A DNA stretch of 64,000 nucleotides from Thermomicrobium sp. CFH 73360 (GCF_023806465.1 NZ_JAMSLS010000006.1:62001-126000); one strand, 5' to 3'; counted from the stretch's first letter, positions 25,712-36,487 are shown. Numbers and translations: made by a program. The notes: a model not told the origin generated them from the sequence alone.

Positions 25712-26065
25712 TCACCTCCGTTCACTGAGGACTGACTCGGCGAGTTCTCCCTGGCGGAGCAGCTGATCGAGCAAGAGCGAGCGGGTCAGGTGACAGGCCT
25801 CCAGGATGCGAGAATCAGTCAGCGAGTAGTGCATCTCGGTTCCGACCCGCTGGGCATGGACAAGACCACGCTGACGCAACACCGCGAGATGCTGGCTGAT
25901 CTTGGCCTGTCGCTGCCCGGTGGCTTGGGCAAGTTCCTTGACCGCCTTTGGCCCCTCTCCGAGAAGCTCGATCAGCTCGATACGGGTTGGATCGGCGAGT
26001 ACTTGGCAGAGCATCGCCTGCAGGCGATAGAGCTCGCGCCGGCGCTCGTGTTCATCGAGATACAA
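25712..26065 (-). CDS. ArsR-family transcriptional regulator of the sulfur operon
   Basis: 117-residue winged helix protein: MLCQVLADPTRIELIELLGEGPKAVKELAQATGQRQAKISQHLAVLRQRGLVHAQRVGTEMHYSLTD. The recognition helix is about residues 50-65. It has two Cys, near residue 20 and in ILEACHL near 92. Persulfide sensors of the BigR/SqrR type also use two cysteines, but the N-terminal Cys here is not in the same helix position, so sensing chemistry is uncertain. TTG 26065 is chosen, about 9 nt after AAGGAGGG. As first gene of the operon, with a palindrome over its own promoter, it probably represses the operon until sulfide/persulfide or another thiophile appears. Confidence 0.9.
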   Translation of the reverse strand: MYLDEHERRRELYRLQAMLCQVLADPTRIELIELLGEGPKAVKELAQATGQRQAKISQHLAVLRQRGLVHAQRVGTEMHYSLTDSRILEACHLTRSLLLDQLLRQGELAESVLSERR

Positions 26066-26093
26066 GGGGTAACCCTCCTTCCGAGGCTTCCTG

Positions 26094-26139
26094 TATTCGA
26101 ATGCGCGAATATTCTAATGCCTGGAGGGCCATTGTGCAA
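26094..26139 (-). promoter_or_regulatory. Sulfur-operon promoter with overlapping palindromic operator
   Basis: On the minus strand TTGCAC (26139-26134) and TAGAAT (26116-26111) are 17 nt apart. Starting inside the -10 and covering the expected start site is an inverted repeat TATTCG (26094-26099) / CGAATA (26106-26111) with a 6-nt spacer. The geometry suits an ArsR-family dimer blocking RNA polymerase, and the ArsR gene follows directly. Confidence 0.75.
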
Positions 26140-26788
26140 GGGGATGCAAGTTCCGTGCGGGAGACGCGTTGATCGAGCACAAAGGCGCTGCGGAGCGCTG
26201 TGCGTCATCGTGGTTCCATCGGAGGAAGGACGATGCGTGCGTTACCTGGAGCGTGAGGTGATTGCAGATGAGAGACAGAGGGGGTCTGGCATGGAATCGC
26301 GGCTTGCAAATGACGAGAGATCCTCATGCTGTATCGGGTCGTGGCACGTGATTGCAGAGCGAGGAGGTACGCCCCTTCACCTCACAGAGGAGCTACCTTT
26401 TGGTGTCGATTAGGCATACCAGGACGCTGAGGTACCCATACACGCGTCTCGGTAGCGGATGATCCAGTCCATCCCGCAGGCTGGTCATCCTGAAGGACGA
26501 ACGGTCATACCTGTTGAGGACGGGGTGGCCCTTGTGGGCCCCGAGGGGGACCTACCCTGCTAGTACCGTGAACGCTCTTGAGCACGGGGTGGGCAACCTC
26601 TCCGGTAGGGAGCTCGAGGACGGGTAGAGAAAGTGGCTGGGCAGTGCCCTCCTGAGGAGCCGAAGGACCTGTGGTGGCGCCGGTGCAGAGGCGAACGAGC
26701 ACCGCGTGCCCGAGCGCGAAGTTTGCTGCTTCTTCGCTGGAAGAGTGCCAGGACATGGACTCCCATGTGGGCGCGGGTGCTTCTCGCA
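26140..26788. other. Intergenic region, no gene seen
   Basis: About 650 bp. Open frames lack SD sites and family signals. Between 26515 and 26625 the phrase GAGGACGGG or GAGCACGGG recurs three times with flanking similarity, a weak degenerate repeat. Nothing else was recognised. Confidence 0.45.
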
Positions 26789-27961
26789 TTAGGCTTTCAC
26801 GCGCCGCTTCTCCGGATCGACAAAGGGAATCGGGACAACCCGGGCGGCACGCCAGCCCTCAGCCGTCAGTACCTCAAGCTCGCTCCCCAATTGTGCGTGT
26901 GACGAGGGAACGCGCGCGAACCCAATAACCTGGCCGACCCGGGGAGACCAGCAGGCTGATGTGACGTGACCAAGCGGCTCGTCTCCGCCCGGCTGGTGGA
27001 CAGGGAGCGGCTCAAGCAGCAGACCGTCCCGCAGGTCGTTTGGTGGATCGCCGTCGAGGATGAAACCGACCACCTTGCACGAAGGTCCTTCGCTGGCGAT
27101 CTGTATCAGTGCCTCGCGTCCGACGAACCGCGGCTTCCGGAGATTGACCATCCACTCGTAGCCGGTCAGTTCATAGGGATTCGTTTCCAGCGTCATATCA
27201 ATGCCGTAGGAGAAAATGCCGGCCTCAATGCGGCGGATGTGGCTCGGCGCTGCGACACGGAGACCGAAGGGTTTTCCCACAGTCACAACGTGCTCCCAGA
27301 ACCGTGGCCCGGAGCGGCTTCCATCGAGCGGCATCAACTCGTAGCCGAGTTCACCGGAGAAGCCGGTTCGTGTGACCACAACCTCGAACTCGCCAATTCT
27401 CGCGCGGGCGACGTGATAATAAGGAAGCTCCGCGAGGGATGGGCCGCCAAGAGCTGCGATGACCTCGCGGGCGCGTGGCCCACGGATCTGCAGCGGGGCG
27501 GTGTCCACTGGCCGAATGGTGACATCGAGTTGTGTCGCTGCCGCGAGGGCGCGAAGCCAGAGCAGGAGGTCGCTGTCTGAGGGCATGAGCCAGAACATGT
27601 CCTCAGCGAGACGAACAACGACCGGATCGTTGACGATGCCCCCATGCTGGTCGGTGACGAAGACATAGCGGCATTCACCGACCGAACACCGGGTCAGATC
27701 GCGGGTCGTTGCCCAATCGAGGAGTGCGAACGCGTCGGGCCCACTGACCTCGAGCGGGATTTCGGTGCCGATATCCCAGAGGACGACGCCGTGGACGAGT
27801 GCCCAGTACTCGTCGAGCGGATCAGTATAGAGGGCCGGCAAGAGGCGACGATGGAAGACTGCATAGGCGCGGGGCTGGAAGCGGGAGGATGCAGGAAAGT
27901 AGAGCGAGGTCCCCGTGCGGAGGGAGCGGAGAACGGGACGTGTTGGGAGAGGATCATCCAT
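26789..27961 (-). CDS. GcvT/DmdA-like folate-dependent methyltransferase or demethylase
   Basis: 390 residues, GcvT-T fold. The pattern is closer to DMSP demethylase DmdA than to glycine-cleavage T protein: VLWDIGTEIPLEVSGPDA, TTRDLTRCSVGECRYVFVTDQHGGIVNDPVVVRLAED, SDSDLLLWLRALA, then FGLRVAAPSHIRRIEAGIFSYGIDMT and NPYE. Such enzymes move a methyl or methylene group to tetrahydrofolate. The substrate cannot be assigned from sequence; dimethylglycine/sarcosine-type substrates are alternatives. The start is ATG 27961, 7 nt after AGAGGAG. It is divergent from an MHS transporter and may share its regulatory region. Confidence 0.8.
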   Translation of the reverse strand: MDDPLPTRPVLRSLRTGTSLYFPASSRFQPRAYAVFHRRLLPALYTDPLDEYWALVHGVVLWDIGTEIPLEVSGPDAFALLDWATTRDLTRCSVGECRYVFVTDQHGGIVNDPVVVRLAEDMFWLMPSDSDLLLWLRALAAATQLDVTIRPVDTAPLQIRGPRAREVIAALGGPSLAELPYYHVARARIGEFEVVVTRTGFSGELGYELMPLDGSRSGPRFWEHVVTVGKPFGLRVAAPSHIRRIEAGIFSYGIDMTLETNPYELTGYEWMVNLRKPRFVGREALIQIASEGPSCKVVGFILDGDPPNDLRDGLLLEPLPVHQPGGDEPLGHVTSACWSPRVGQVIGFARVPSSHAQLGSELEVLTAEGWRAARVVPIPFVDPEKRRVKA

Positions 27962-28524
27962 CAGCCAGCTCCTCTGGGTACCAACGAAGCCACGGTGAGA
28001 ACAGAGCATAACAATTGTGGCAGAGGATCCGGTCGGTCGCAGGTCGCTGACCGCACGACCAGACGTGAGGAAGGTGTGGTTGAGCGAGCAGGGGGTTCAT
28101 CTTGGGTTCGTCACGTGGTAGACCTTGACGGCTAAGGCGACATGTGGTACCGATATGCGTCGCCAGAAGCGGTTGGCGGTCTTGTGCATGGTTGATGCCG
28201 ACAGTGATGCGTGAAGGCCGACGAGTGAATCGCCACCAGCCCTATCCGGTTGCCCCGTGCCCGACAATGAACGGTGTCTTTGCGCTTTGGCCGCGGATCT
28301 GTGAGTGTTCCCGCTGAACAACTGAGTCCCCGCTTGACAGCGGCTGAACTTGCGTTCCATGTGAGGTAGGTCGCATGGCGGGGAAGCCATGATCAATGTC
28401 GGAGAGCAACACACATTGTCCAGACAGCGTTCGATCTGTAGGGTGATCGAAAGATCCGCCCAACAGGTGGCTGACAGAGGACACTGGAGGGAATCGCGTA
28501 TTTTCTGCCGAAGGGGAAAGGGAG
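27962..28524. other. Divergent regulatory region, no gene seen
   Basis: About 560 bp between the GcvT-like gene and the transporter. It contains TTGACA at about 28333 and TTGTCC/TAGGGT near 28416-28445 on the plus strand, none convincing as a full promoter. No riboswitch-like fold was recognised by eye. Confidence 0.4.
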
Positions 28525-29874
28525 ATGGCAACAGCGATTGAGCGAAACCGAGGATACCTGGCGTTCGTGATCGGTGCCTCGACGGTTGGTTCGGCGATCG
28601 AGTGGTACGACTTTTATATCTTTGGAAGTTTGGCGGCCATCCTGGCGACACATTTCTTCGCCAAGGACCATCCAGTCGCAGCGCTCCTGAATACAATCGC
28701 GATCTTCACAATCGGGTTCCTCTTCCGTCCGCTTGGGGCGATTGTGTTCGGCTGGTATGGGGACAAGATCGGACGAAAGCGGGTGTTCATCCTCACGTTG
28801 CTCGGGATGGGACTAGGCACGGCACTGATCGGCGTGATACCGAGCTATGCGACCATCGGGGTGCTGGCACCGATTCTGGTCTTCCTCCTGCGGGTGATCC
28901 AGGGGCTCAGCGTCGGCGGTGAGTGGGGCGGCGCGCTGACCTACGTGGCGGAGCATGCGCCGGATGGCAAGCGCGGTCTCTATACAGGGCTCTTAAGCCC
29001 GGCGGCGATCTACGGACTGCTCATGTCGTTCCTCGTGGTCCTGAGCGTGCGGACGGCCCTTGGTGAGGAGACGTTCCGGGCCTGGGGGTGGCGGATCCCC
29101 TTCCTGTTGTCACTCGTGCTGGTGCTGATCTCCCTCTATGTGCGGCTGCGTTTGCAGGAAACCCCGATGTTTGCAGAACTCAAGGCCCGTCGGGCAGTAG
29201 TGAAGAACCCGCTCAAAGTGACCTTTACCGGTGAGAACTTGCGGCGGGTGTTCATCGCCGCAGCAGTGTCCTTTGGACAGGCAGTTGCCTGGTACACGGC
29301 GATCTTTTGGGCGCTCTTCTTCCTGCAGACGGCACAGAAGCTTGACTTGATTACCACCTACAAAATTCTGCTCCCCGGATTGATCCTCGCGCCGGTGCTG
29401 CACGTCTTCATGGGTTGGCTGTCCGATTCAATCGGCCGCAAGCCGATCGTGCTGACCGGCTTTGCCCTGGCAATCGTGGGGTTCTACCCACTCTATACTC
29501 TGCTCGGGCGGTTTGCTCAGAAGGACAACGTGCAGTACTGGCCGGCGGCTCTCACGGTGATTGTGATGATGCTGATTCCCGCGATGGTCTGGGGACCGCT
29601 TCCGGCGCTGCTTGCGGAATACTTCCCGACGCGGGTACGCTACACCTCGCTTGGTGTGGTGCAGAACGCGGCGAACGGGTGGGGCGGCGGCCTGGTGCCG
29701 TACGTGACGACCTGGATTCAGACCGCGACAGGGAACTTGATGTGGGCACTCGTTTACCCGATCGCCTTGCCACTGCTCGGGTTGATCATTGGACTGCTCT
29801 TCTTGCCCGAGACGGCACGCCACCGGCTGTGGGAGCAGCCAGGACCGGCGATGGCAGCCGGGGACGGAGAATAA
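28525..29874 (+). CDS. MHS-family (ProP-like) metabolite:H+ symporter
   Basis: 449-residue major-facilitator transporter with 12 predicted helices. MHS hallmarks are IEWYDFYIFGSLAAILATHFF in helix 1, FLFRPLGAIVFGWYGDKIGRKRVF (loop 2-3 signature), RVIQGLSVGGEWGGAL in helix 4 and the second signature GWLSDSIGRKPIVL. The family carries organic acids, betaine/proline/ectoine-type solutes and related compounds with protons. The start ATG 28525 follows GGGGAAAGGGAG. It is first in a run with an acyl-CoA ligase, O-acetylhomoserine sulfhydrylase and crotonase, so it likely imports the acid or betaine that this cluster uses. A terminator hairpin separates it from the ligase. Confidence 0.88.
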   Translation: MATAIERNRGYLAFVIGASTVGSAIEWYDFYIFGSLAAILATHFFAKDHPVAALLNTIAIFTIGFLFRPLGAIVFGWYGDKIGRKRVFILTLLGMGLGTALIGVIPSYATIGVLAPILVFLLRVIQGLSVGGEWGGALTYVAEHAPDGKRGLYTGLLSPAAIYGLLMSFLVVLSVRTALGEETFRAWGWRIPFLLSLVLVLISLYVRLRLQETPMFAELKARRAVVKNPLKVTFTGENLRRVFIAAAVSFGQAVAWYTAIFWALFFLQTAQKLDLITTYKILLPGLILAPVLHVFMGWLSDSIGRKPIVLTGFALAIVGFYPLYTLLGRFAQKDNVQYWPAALTVIVMMLIPAMVWGPLPALLAEYFPTRVRYTSLGVVQNAANGWGGGLVPYVTTWIQTATGNLMWALVYPIALPLLGLIIGLLFLPETARHRLWEQPGPAMAAGDGE

Positions 29875-29898
29875 GTCAGGATACTCGCGCGGTATCAT

Positions 29899-29929
29899 CC
29901 GGTGAGGAGCGTAGACAGCTCCTCACCGG
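29899..29929 (+). terminator. Hairpin after the MHS transporter
   Basis: CCGGTGAGGAGC (29899-29910) pairs perfectly with GCTCCTCACCGG (29918-29929), 7-nt loop, followed by a pyrimidine-rich stretch. It separates the transporter from the ligase operon, or attenuates read-through. Confidence 0.75.
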
Positions 29930-29967
29930 TGTTGCCTCTTCAGTCCCAGCTAGAAAGGGGGAAAGGC

Positions 29968-31650
29968 ATGCAGATTGAGACCAAGCCCCTCTTCCAGCAA
30001 CTCTGGTCACGGCCACAGTGGGAAGGATTGCCACCGTACCGGTCGCTCCTCACACCGCTCATGCTGCTGGAGCGGACGCTGCACGTCTTTCCAGAGAAGG
30101 TGGGAGTGGTGGACGGTGATCGGCGGTTGACATATCGAGAGTTCGGGGCGCGGGTGTATCGCCTGGCGAGTGCACTGCGCGGCCGCGGGCTCGAGGTGGG
30201 TGATCGGGTGGCGGTGCTCTGCCGCAATAGCCTCGAGGCGCTGGAGGCGCACTTCGCTGTGCCACAGATGGGCGGCATTCTGGTGCCGATCAACGTGCGG
30301 CTGACGAGCGAGGAGATCCGCTACATCCTCGACCACTCTGGTGCCCGGGCGCTCATTCTGGATGGCGCGCTGAGCGGGCTGGTCGAGCCGATCCGGGATG
30401 CGTTGCCAGAACTCCGCCTCATCATTTGGACCGACATCGACAGTCGGCATGGTGAGGGAGCGCCGAAGCAGCCCGCGTTTGCCGATGTGACCTACGAGGA
30501 CCTGCTGCGCGAAGGCTCACCGGAGCCATCAGTGTATCCGCTGCAGGATGAAGAAGAAGTCCTCAGTATCAACTACACGAGCGGTACAACGGGTCGACCA
30601 AAGGGTGTTATGGTCACCCATCGGGGAGCCTATCTCAACGCGTTGGGGGAGATCATCGAAGCGCGCCTGGTGCCGGAGAGCGCCTATCTGTGGACGCTCC
30701 CGATGTTCCACTGCAACGGCTGGTACTTCCCCTACGCCGTGACAGGGGTCGGAGCGACGCATGTGGTGATCCCGAAGGTGGAGCCGGCACGGATTTTCCA
30801 GCTGATCGAGTCGGAAGGGGTGACGCACTTCTGCGGGGCACCGACCGTGCTCATCATGCTCCTCCAAGGACGACCGAGCCCGGACTACCGGTTCCCACGT
30901 CCGCTCACTGTGTTGACGGCGGCGGCACCGCCGGCACCAGCGACGATCGCACAGATGGAGGCAATGGGAGCACAGATCGTCCATGTGTACGGGTTGACCG
31001 AGACCTATGGCCCACATACCGTCTGTGAGTGGCACAGTGAGTGGGACGAGCTCCCGCTCGAGGAGCGGGCACGGTTGAAGGCGCGACAGGGCGTGGGATA
31101 CATCCACGCGCCGGAACTCCGTGTGGTGGACGAGGAGATGCGTGATGTGCCGGCCGATGGGCAGACGCTTGGCGAGGTCGTGATGCGCGGGAACAACGTG
31201 ATGAAGGGCTACTACCGTGACGAGGCAGCGACCGCCAAGGCGTTTGCGGGGGGCTGGTTCCATTCAGGAGACCTGGCAGTTGTGCACCCAGACGGGTACA
31301 TCGAGCTGCGTGACCGGAAGAAGGACATCATCATCAGTGGTGGGGAGAACATCTCGACCATTGAGGTGGAACGTGCGCTGTATCAGCACCCGGCGGTACT
31401 TGAGTGCGCCGTTATTGGCATCCCGGATGAGAAGTGGGGTGAGGTACCCAAGGCATTCGTGGTGCTGAAGCCGGGCATGCAGGTGACGCCTGAGGAACTG
31501 ATCGCCTTTTGTCGGGAGCGCCTGGCACACTTTAAGTGCCCGAAGCGGGTCGAGCTGGTGGACAGCCTGCCCAAGACCTCAACGGGTAAGATCCAGAAAT
31601 TTGTCCTGCGCGAGCGGGAGTGGGCCGGATACGAGAAGCGGATCCACTGA
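29968..31650 (+). CDS. AMP-forming acyl-CoA ligase (medium-chain/DmdB-like)
   Basis: 560-residue adenylate-forming enzyme that activates a carboxylic acid to its CoA thioester. P-loop motif YTSGTTGRPKG (near 205), YGLTETYG (near 335), GWFHSGDLAVV and RKKDIIISGGENIS are all present, as is the catalytic Lys in KTSTGKIQK near the C-terminus. The size and fold match the group containing medium-chain ligases and methylmercaptopropionate-CoA ligase DmdB; substrate is not decidable from motifs. The start is ATG 29968 after AAAGGGGGAAAG. It is followed 21 bp later by the sulfhydrylase gene. Confidence 0.9.
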   Translation: MQIETKPLFQQLWSRPQWEGLPPYRSLLTPLMLLERTLHVFPEKVGVVDGDRRLTYREFGARVYRLASALRGRGLEVGDRVAVLCRNSLEALEAHFAVPQMGGILVPINVRLTSEEIRYILDHSGARALILDGALSGLVEPIRDALPELRLIIWTDIDSRHGEGAPKQPAFADVTYEDLLREGSPEPSVYPLQDEEEVLSINYTSGTTGRPKGVMVTHRGAYLNALGEIIEARLVPESAYLWTLPMFHCNGWYFPYAVTGVGATHVVIPKVEPARIFQLIESEGVTHFCGAPTVLIMLLQGRPSPDYRFPRPLTVLTAAAPPAPATIAQMEAMGAQIVHVYGLTETYGPHTVCEWHSEWDELPLEERARLKARQGVGYIHAPELRVVDEEMRDVPADGQTLGEVVMRGNNVMKGYYRDEAATAKAFAGGWFHSGDLAVVHPDGYIELRDRKKDIIISGGENISTIEVERALYQHPAVLECAVIGIPDEKWGEVPKAFVVLKPGMQVTPEELIAFCRERLAHFKCPKRVELVDSLPKTSTGKIQKFVLREREWAGYEKRIH

Positions 31651-33555
<1,905 letters not shown>

Positions 33556-33596
33556 GCGCGGCTGATCGGTCGCGTGACAGCGGAAGGAGGCGACCA

Positions 33597-34391
33597 ATGA
33601 CCGCGATAGAGCTCGGAACAAATCGGCATGTTCTGTCCGAGGTGCGGGATGGCATCGCGGTCGTGACGATGAACCGGCCGGAGAAACGGAATGCCCTCTC
33701 GGTGGAGCATATGGAGGAGCTGACAGAAGCCTTCCGGCGGATTGGTGAGGAGCGCGACATCGCGGTGGCAATCCTCCGCGGTGCCGGGCCGGTCTTCTGT
33801 GCTGGACACGACCTGAATGAGCTGGCGACGTGCGATGCCCGCACGGCGCGCCACATCTTCCAGACGTGTACGACATTGATGGAGACAATCCGGTCGATTC
33901 CGCAGCCGGTGATTGCCCAGGTGCACGGAGTGGCAACGGCGGCGGGGTTTCAGCTGGCAGCGACCTGTGACCTGATTGTTGCAGCGGCTGGTACACGCTT
34001 TCAGACGCCGGGTGTCAAGATCGGGCTCTTCTGCTCGACACCGATGGTGGCGGTCAGTCGCGTGCTGCCGCCTAAGAAGACCTTGGAGCTGCTCCTCACC
34101 GGTGATGCGATAACTGCCGAGGAGGGGGAACGGCTCGGGATGGTGAACCGGGTGGTGCCGCTGGAGGAGCTGGAGCAGGCGACTTGGGAGCTGGCGGAGA
34201 AGATCCGGTCGGCAAGCCGGTATGTGGTGGGAATTGGCAAGCAGGCGTTCTACCGGCAACTAGCGCTTCCGGAGCACCTGGCCTACGCCTACGCGATGGA
34301 AGTGATGACGCTGAACGCGCTGGCGGAGGATGCGCGGGAAGGGATCTGCGCCTTCCTGGAGAAGCGCCAGCCGGAGTGGCGCAACGCGTGA
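33597..34391 (+). CDS. ECHDC3-like crotonase-fold protein lacking the usual catalytic Glu pair
   Basis: 264-residue crotonase-superfamily protein. Oxyanion-hole regions are FCAGHDLNEL and HGVATAAGFQLAATCDL; GVKIGLFCSTPMVAVSR and AFLEKRQPEW are features of the ECHDC3-like branch. The two glutamates used by enoyl-CoA hydratase are not conserved: the first site reads AAGFQL with Gln instead of Glu, the second reads PGVKIGLF with Gly. A hydratase or DmdD-type reaction is therefore doubtful; hydrolysis, isomerisation or a non-hydratase role is possible. The start ATG 33597 follows GGAAGGAGG. It is the last gene of the ligase operon. Confidence 0.85.
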   Translation: MTAIELGTNRHVLSEVRDGIAVVTMNRPEKRNALSVEHMEELTEAFRRIGEERDIAVAILRGAGPVFCAGHDLNELATCDARTARHIFQTCTTLMETIRSIPQPVIAQVHGVATAAGFQLAATCDLIVAAAGTRFQTPGVKIGLFCSTPMVAVSRVLPPKKTLELLLTGDAITAEEGERLGMVNRVVPLEELEQATWELAEKIRSASRYVVGIGKQAFYRQLALPEHLAYAYAMEVMTLNALAEDAREGICAFLEKRQPEWRNA

Positions 34392-34452
34392 AAAGCGTGC
34401 CATCGTGCCAAGGCGTCAAGGCACGTTGAATGCCCGTAAGATGCGCCACTGC

Positions 34453-34492
34453 GCGCCAGGCGACCCTGGGTGGTCACCTGGGGCGCCTTTTT
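34453..34492 (+). terminator. Rho-independent terminator of the ligase-sulfhydrylase-crotonase operon
   Basis: Arms from GCGCC (34453) to GGCGC with a 2-nt bulge and one mismatch surround a GGTCACC-containing inner stem and are followed by TTTTT (34488-34492). It is one of the few hairpins in the window with a real U-run. Confidence 0.8.
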
Positions 34493-35180
34493 GAACACAG
34501 CGGTGGCCGGAGTGCTCGGAGAGGCTGGCCAAGAGTTCGCCGAGGGCGCGCTGGCGGAACTGGTGAGTGTGTTAGGTATCCCTTGAGGAACGCTGAAGTA
34601 AGGCGTCGCTGGCGTTTGGTTGTGTCATTCCTCGAGACGGGGAAGCTGTTGCACATTCTGCGAGGGCAGCAGCACACGTGTGCTGCTGTATCTCTCTGCG
34701 GTGGCAGAGTGGGTACCAGCTGAAAGAGCCAGGTTCGCCGTGCCTCCTGGGCGGCAGGACGCGATGGGGCATGCGCTCCGTGTGTTTCGTGCCTTTCGCC
34801 TCGCGCGTCTTCGTGATCGGAGTGTTCGTCCCTTGGGCCACACCGACGAAGATGTCTGAATTCCGCGGAGTGGCGTTGCGGGCGGTGCCGGCCTTGCGCG
34901 GCGCTGCGGAAGACGCAGGGCGGCGTACTCCTCCGCGCCGTGCTGAGAGGGAGAACCATGTGGGCTGAACCTCATCGTTCCGCTTTTCATGTCGGACAGT
35001 GGAGGGCCTAATGGGGATGCCAATGACAGGGGGCGAACAGTCTCGTGTGACGAACAGCCGCCGTCTCATCCGTCCTCGGAGAACCCGCGCAGCGTGTCGT
35101 GCAGAGGGATGGTGCCGCTGTTGCTCCGCGGAGAGTGACCGGCTGGAGGATGACATCGCGCGGCGGTCGGTCCTGAGGGG
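34493..35180. other. Long intergenic region
   Basis: About 690 bp with no convincing gene on either strand. It contains a 22-bp perfect palindrome (separate entry). I looked for tRNA-like and riboswitch-like patterns and saw none. Confidence 0.5.
34667..34688. repeat. 22-bp perfect palindrome
   Basis: The half site CAGCAGCACAC is followed directly by its exact complement GTGTGCTGCTG, with no spacer. Function unknown: a strong regulator site or a cruciform/terminator are options. It is not adjacent to a gene start, being about 280 bp past the crotonase stop and about 660 bp before the next gene. Confidence 0.7.
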
Positions 35181-35209
35181 TTGACAGCGAGGCACGGAGA
35201 GGTTAGACT
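35181..35209 (+). promoter_or_regulatory. Promoter of the small-protein/PATAN operon
   Basis: TTGACA (35181-35186), 17-nt spacer, TAGACT (35204-35209). Initiation near 35216 gives a leader of about 115 nt before the first small gene. Confidence 0.75.
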
Positions 35210-35330
35210 GGTCGCGTACGTACTGGTGTACATTCACACTTCGGTGCAGCGCAGTGCTTTGGGACAAAAGGCCTACGGTTCTTGTTCTTGTCCCCGCCGA
35301 GAATGAGAGTGTAGGCGGCAAGACGGTGGG

Positions 35331-35594
35331 ATGGTGGAAGTGAGCGGCATGGTGGTCAGCGAGCGGCTCGTTGGGACATGGCCGATAACAATTTTTCGCG
35401 ACCCGTGCAGTGTAGGGGAGCGGCCGCGCTGGGTGGCTGTGGCGTGTGAGCCGACGCAGCTTCCGCGGGAGGCAGCCAACTCGTGCTTGGTGCTGCAGTA
35501 CTGGCGGAAGCAACTCCATTGTCCGCCGGTGGCGGAAGGAGAGACCCCAGATGCGGCCTTAGCGAATCTCCTGGCAGCGCTGAACGGGGGGTAG
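35331..35594 (+). CDS. Small protein of unknown function
   Basis: 87 residues from ATG 35331, or 81 from ATG 35349; neither has a strong SD. Contains VSERLVGTWPITIFRDP, VAVACEPTQLPREAANSCLVLQYWRKQ and TPDAALANLLAALNG. I do not recognise the family. Support for it being real is position directly behind a good promoter and 39 bp ahead of another small gene in the same direction. A Trp/Tyr-rich middle suggests a compact beta fold, but this is speculative. Confidence 0.5.
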   Translation: MVEVSGMVVSERLVGTWPITIFRDPCSVGERPRWVAVACEPTQLPREAANSCLVLQYWRKQLHCPPVAEGETPDAALANLLAALNGG

Positions 35595-35633
35595 GAAGGC
35601 TGAGTTGCTCAGCCACGCGAGGAGGGTGGAGCC

Positions 35634-35990
35634 ATGAGTGATTACCGTGAAGCAGTGGCGATCGTTCTCAATGCAGTGCGCTCCGCTGGCCTCCCGTTGA
35701 CCGGGTGGTGTCTTGAGCGTGATCGAGTGCACTTCCTCCTGACAGGTGGTCAGGACATCGCAATACCGTTGGAGCGACTGCTCGGTGGCTCACCAAGCAC
35801 GGTGGTTGCAGAGCTCCTCAATGCGATCGGCTGGCGGACGACACCAGTGACGGTACGACCGATGGAGGAGATCGTTGAGTTGGCGCCACAGCAGCTGGCA
35901 CGCTTGCGGTTTCTGCACTGGTTGGTGAGCACCGGCCGGCTGCTCGGGGATACTGAACGACCACATGCTGAGTACGCAACGGCATCGTGA
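35634..35990 (+). CDS. Small protein of unknown function
   Basis: 118 residues with a good start (ATG 35634, 6 nt after GAGGAGGGTGG). Predicted to be helix plus strands: REAVAIVLNAVRSAGLPLTGWCLERDRVHFLLTGG, then LLGGSPSTVVAELLNAIGW and LAPQQLARLRFLHWLV. No family recognised and no signal peptide. It is followed by a second unknown protein and a PATAN protein, so a role in the same signalling or surface process is possible. Confidence 0.65.
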   Translation: MSDYREAVAIVLNAVRSAGLPLTGWCLERDRVHFLLTGGQDIAIPLERLLGGSPSTVVAELLNAIGWRTTPVTVRPMEEIVELAPQQLARLRFLHWLVSTGRLLGDTERPHAEYATAS

Positions 35991-36052
35991 TTGGCTTGCC
36001 TCTCAAGCTCCCATTGCCTGTATGCTCGTGGGGGCAGAGAGGTGGAGAGCGG

Positions 36053-36487
36053 TTGAGCGAACGTGCACACCAGGCGCAGGGCTTGTCGGTCGATCCAGAA
36101 GTTGAGCAGCTGCGGCTGCAGGTGCGGCGTGCGTTGGAGTCGTTTTCTGAACATGCCCCGTGTCGCACGTTTCCCGTACCGGCGCGGCTTCTCGCACTCC
36201 GCACGATGCACAAGATTCAGCGTTGGCTCGTCATCGTGAAGGAGCCGGAGTGGCTGCGCGGCTTGGCGACAATGTGCAGGCGGCTCTTGGAGTTCCCGGA
36301 GGTTCTCAATTGCCGAATCGAATGGATCGATGGGCATTCGGTACACGTTGCACTCATGACGACAGGGCTCGAGCGGGAGGTCGTGCGTGCGCTCATCGAG
36401 CGACGGCTGACGGAGAGCGGTTGTCCTGCGCCGTTCGAGCTCGTCGCACGCGGGAAAGTGGCGCAGGACGATGCCGATCTACGGTGA
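36053..36487 (+). CDS. Protein of unknown function preceding a PATAN protein
   Basis: 144 residues from TTG 36053, chosen for the AGGTGGAG SD 5 nt upstream; a GTG at 35987 overlapping the previous stop would add 22 less plausible residues. Contains EVEQLRLQVRRALESFSEH, MHKIQRWLVIVKEPEWLRGLATMCRRLLEFPEVLNCRIEW and GHSVHVALMTTGLEREVVRALIERRL. Alpha/beta character; family not recognised. Its 3' end overlaps the PATAN gene by 17 nt, implying translational coupling and a shared function. Confidence 0.7.
   Translation: MSERAHQAQGLSVDPEVEQLRLQVRRALESFSEHAPCRTFPVPARLLALRTMHKIQRWLVIVKEPEWLRGLATMCRRLLEFPEVLNCRIEWIDGHSVHVALMTTGLEREVVRALIERRLTESGCPAPFELVARGKVAQDDADLR

Noticed and set aside
33597-34391. 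Calling the crotonase DmdD (methylthioacryloyl-CoA hydratase)
   Set aside because: Both catalytic glutamates are missing and the sequence resembles ECHDC3.
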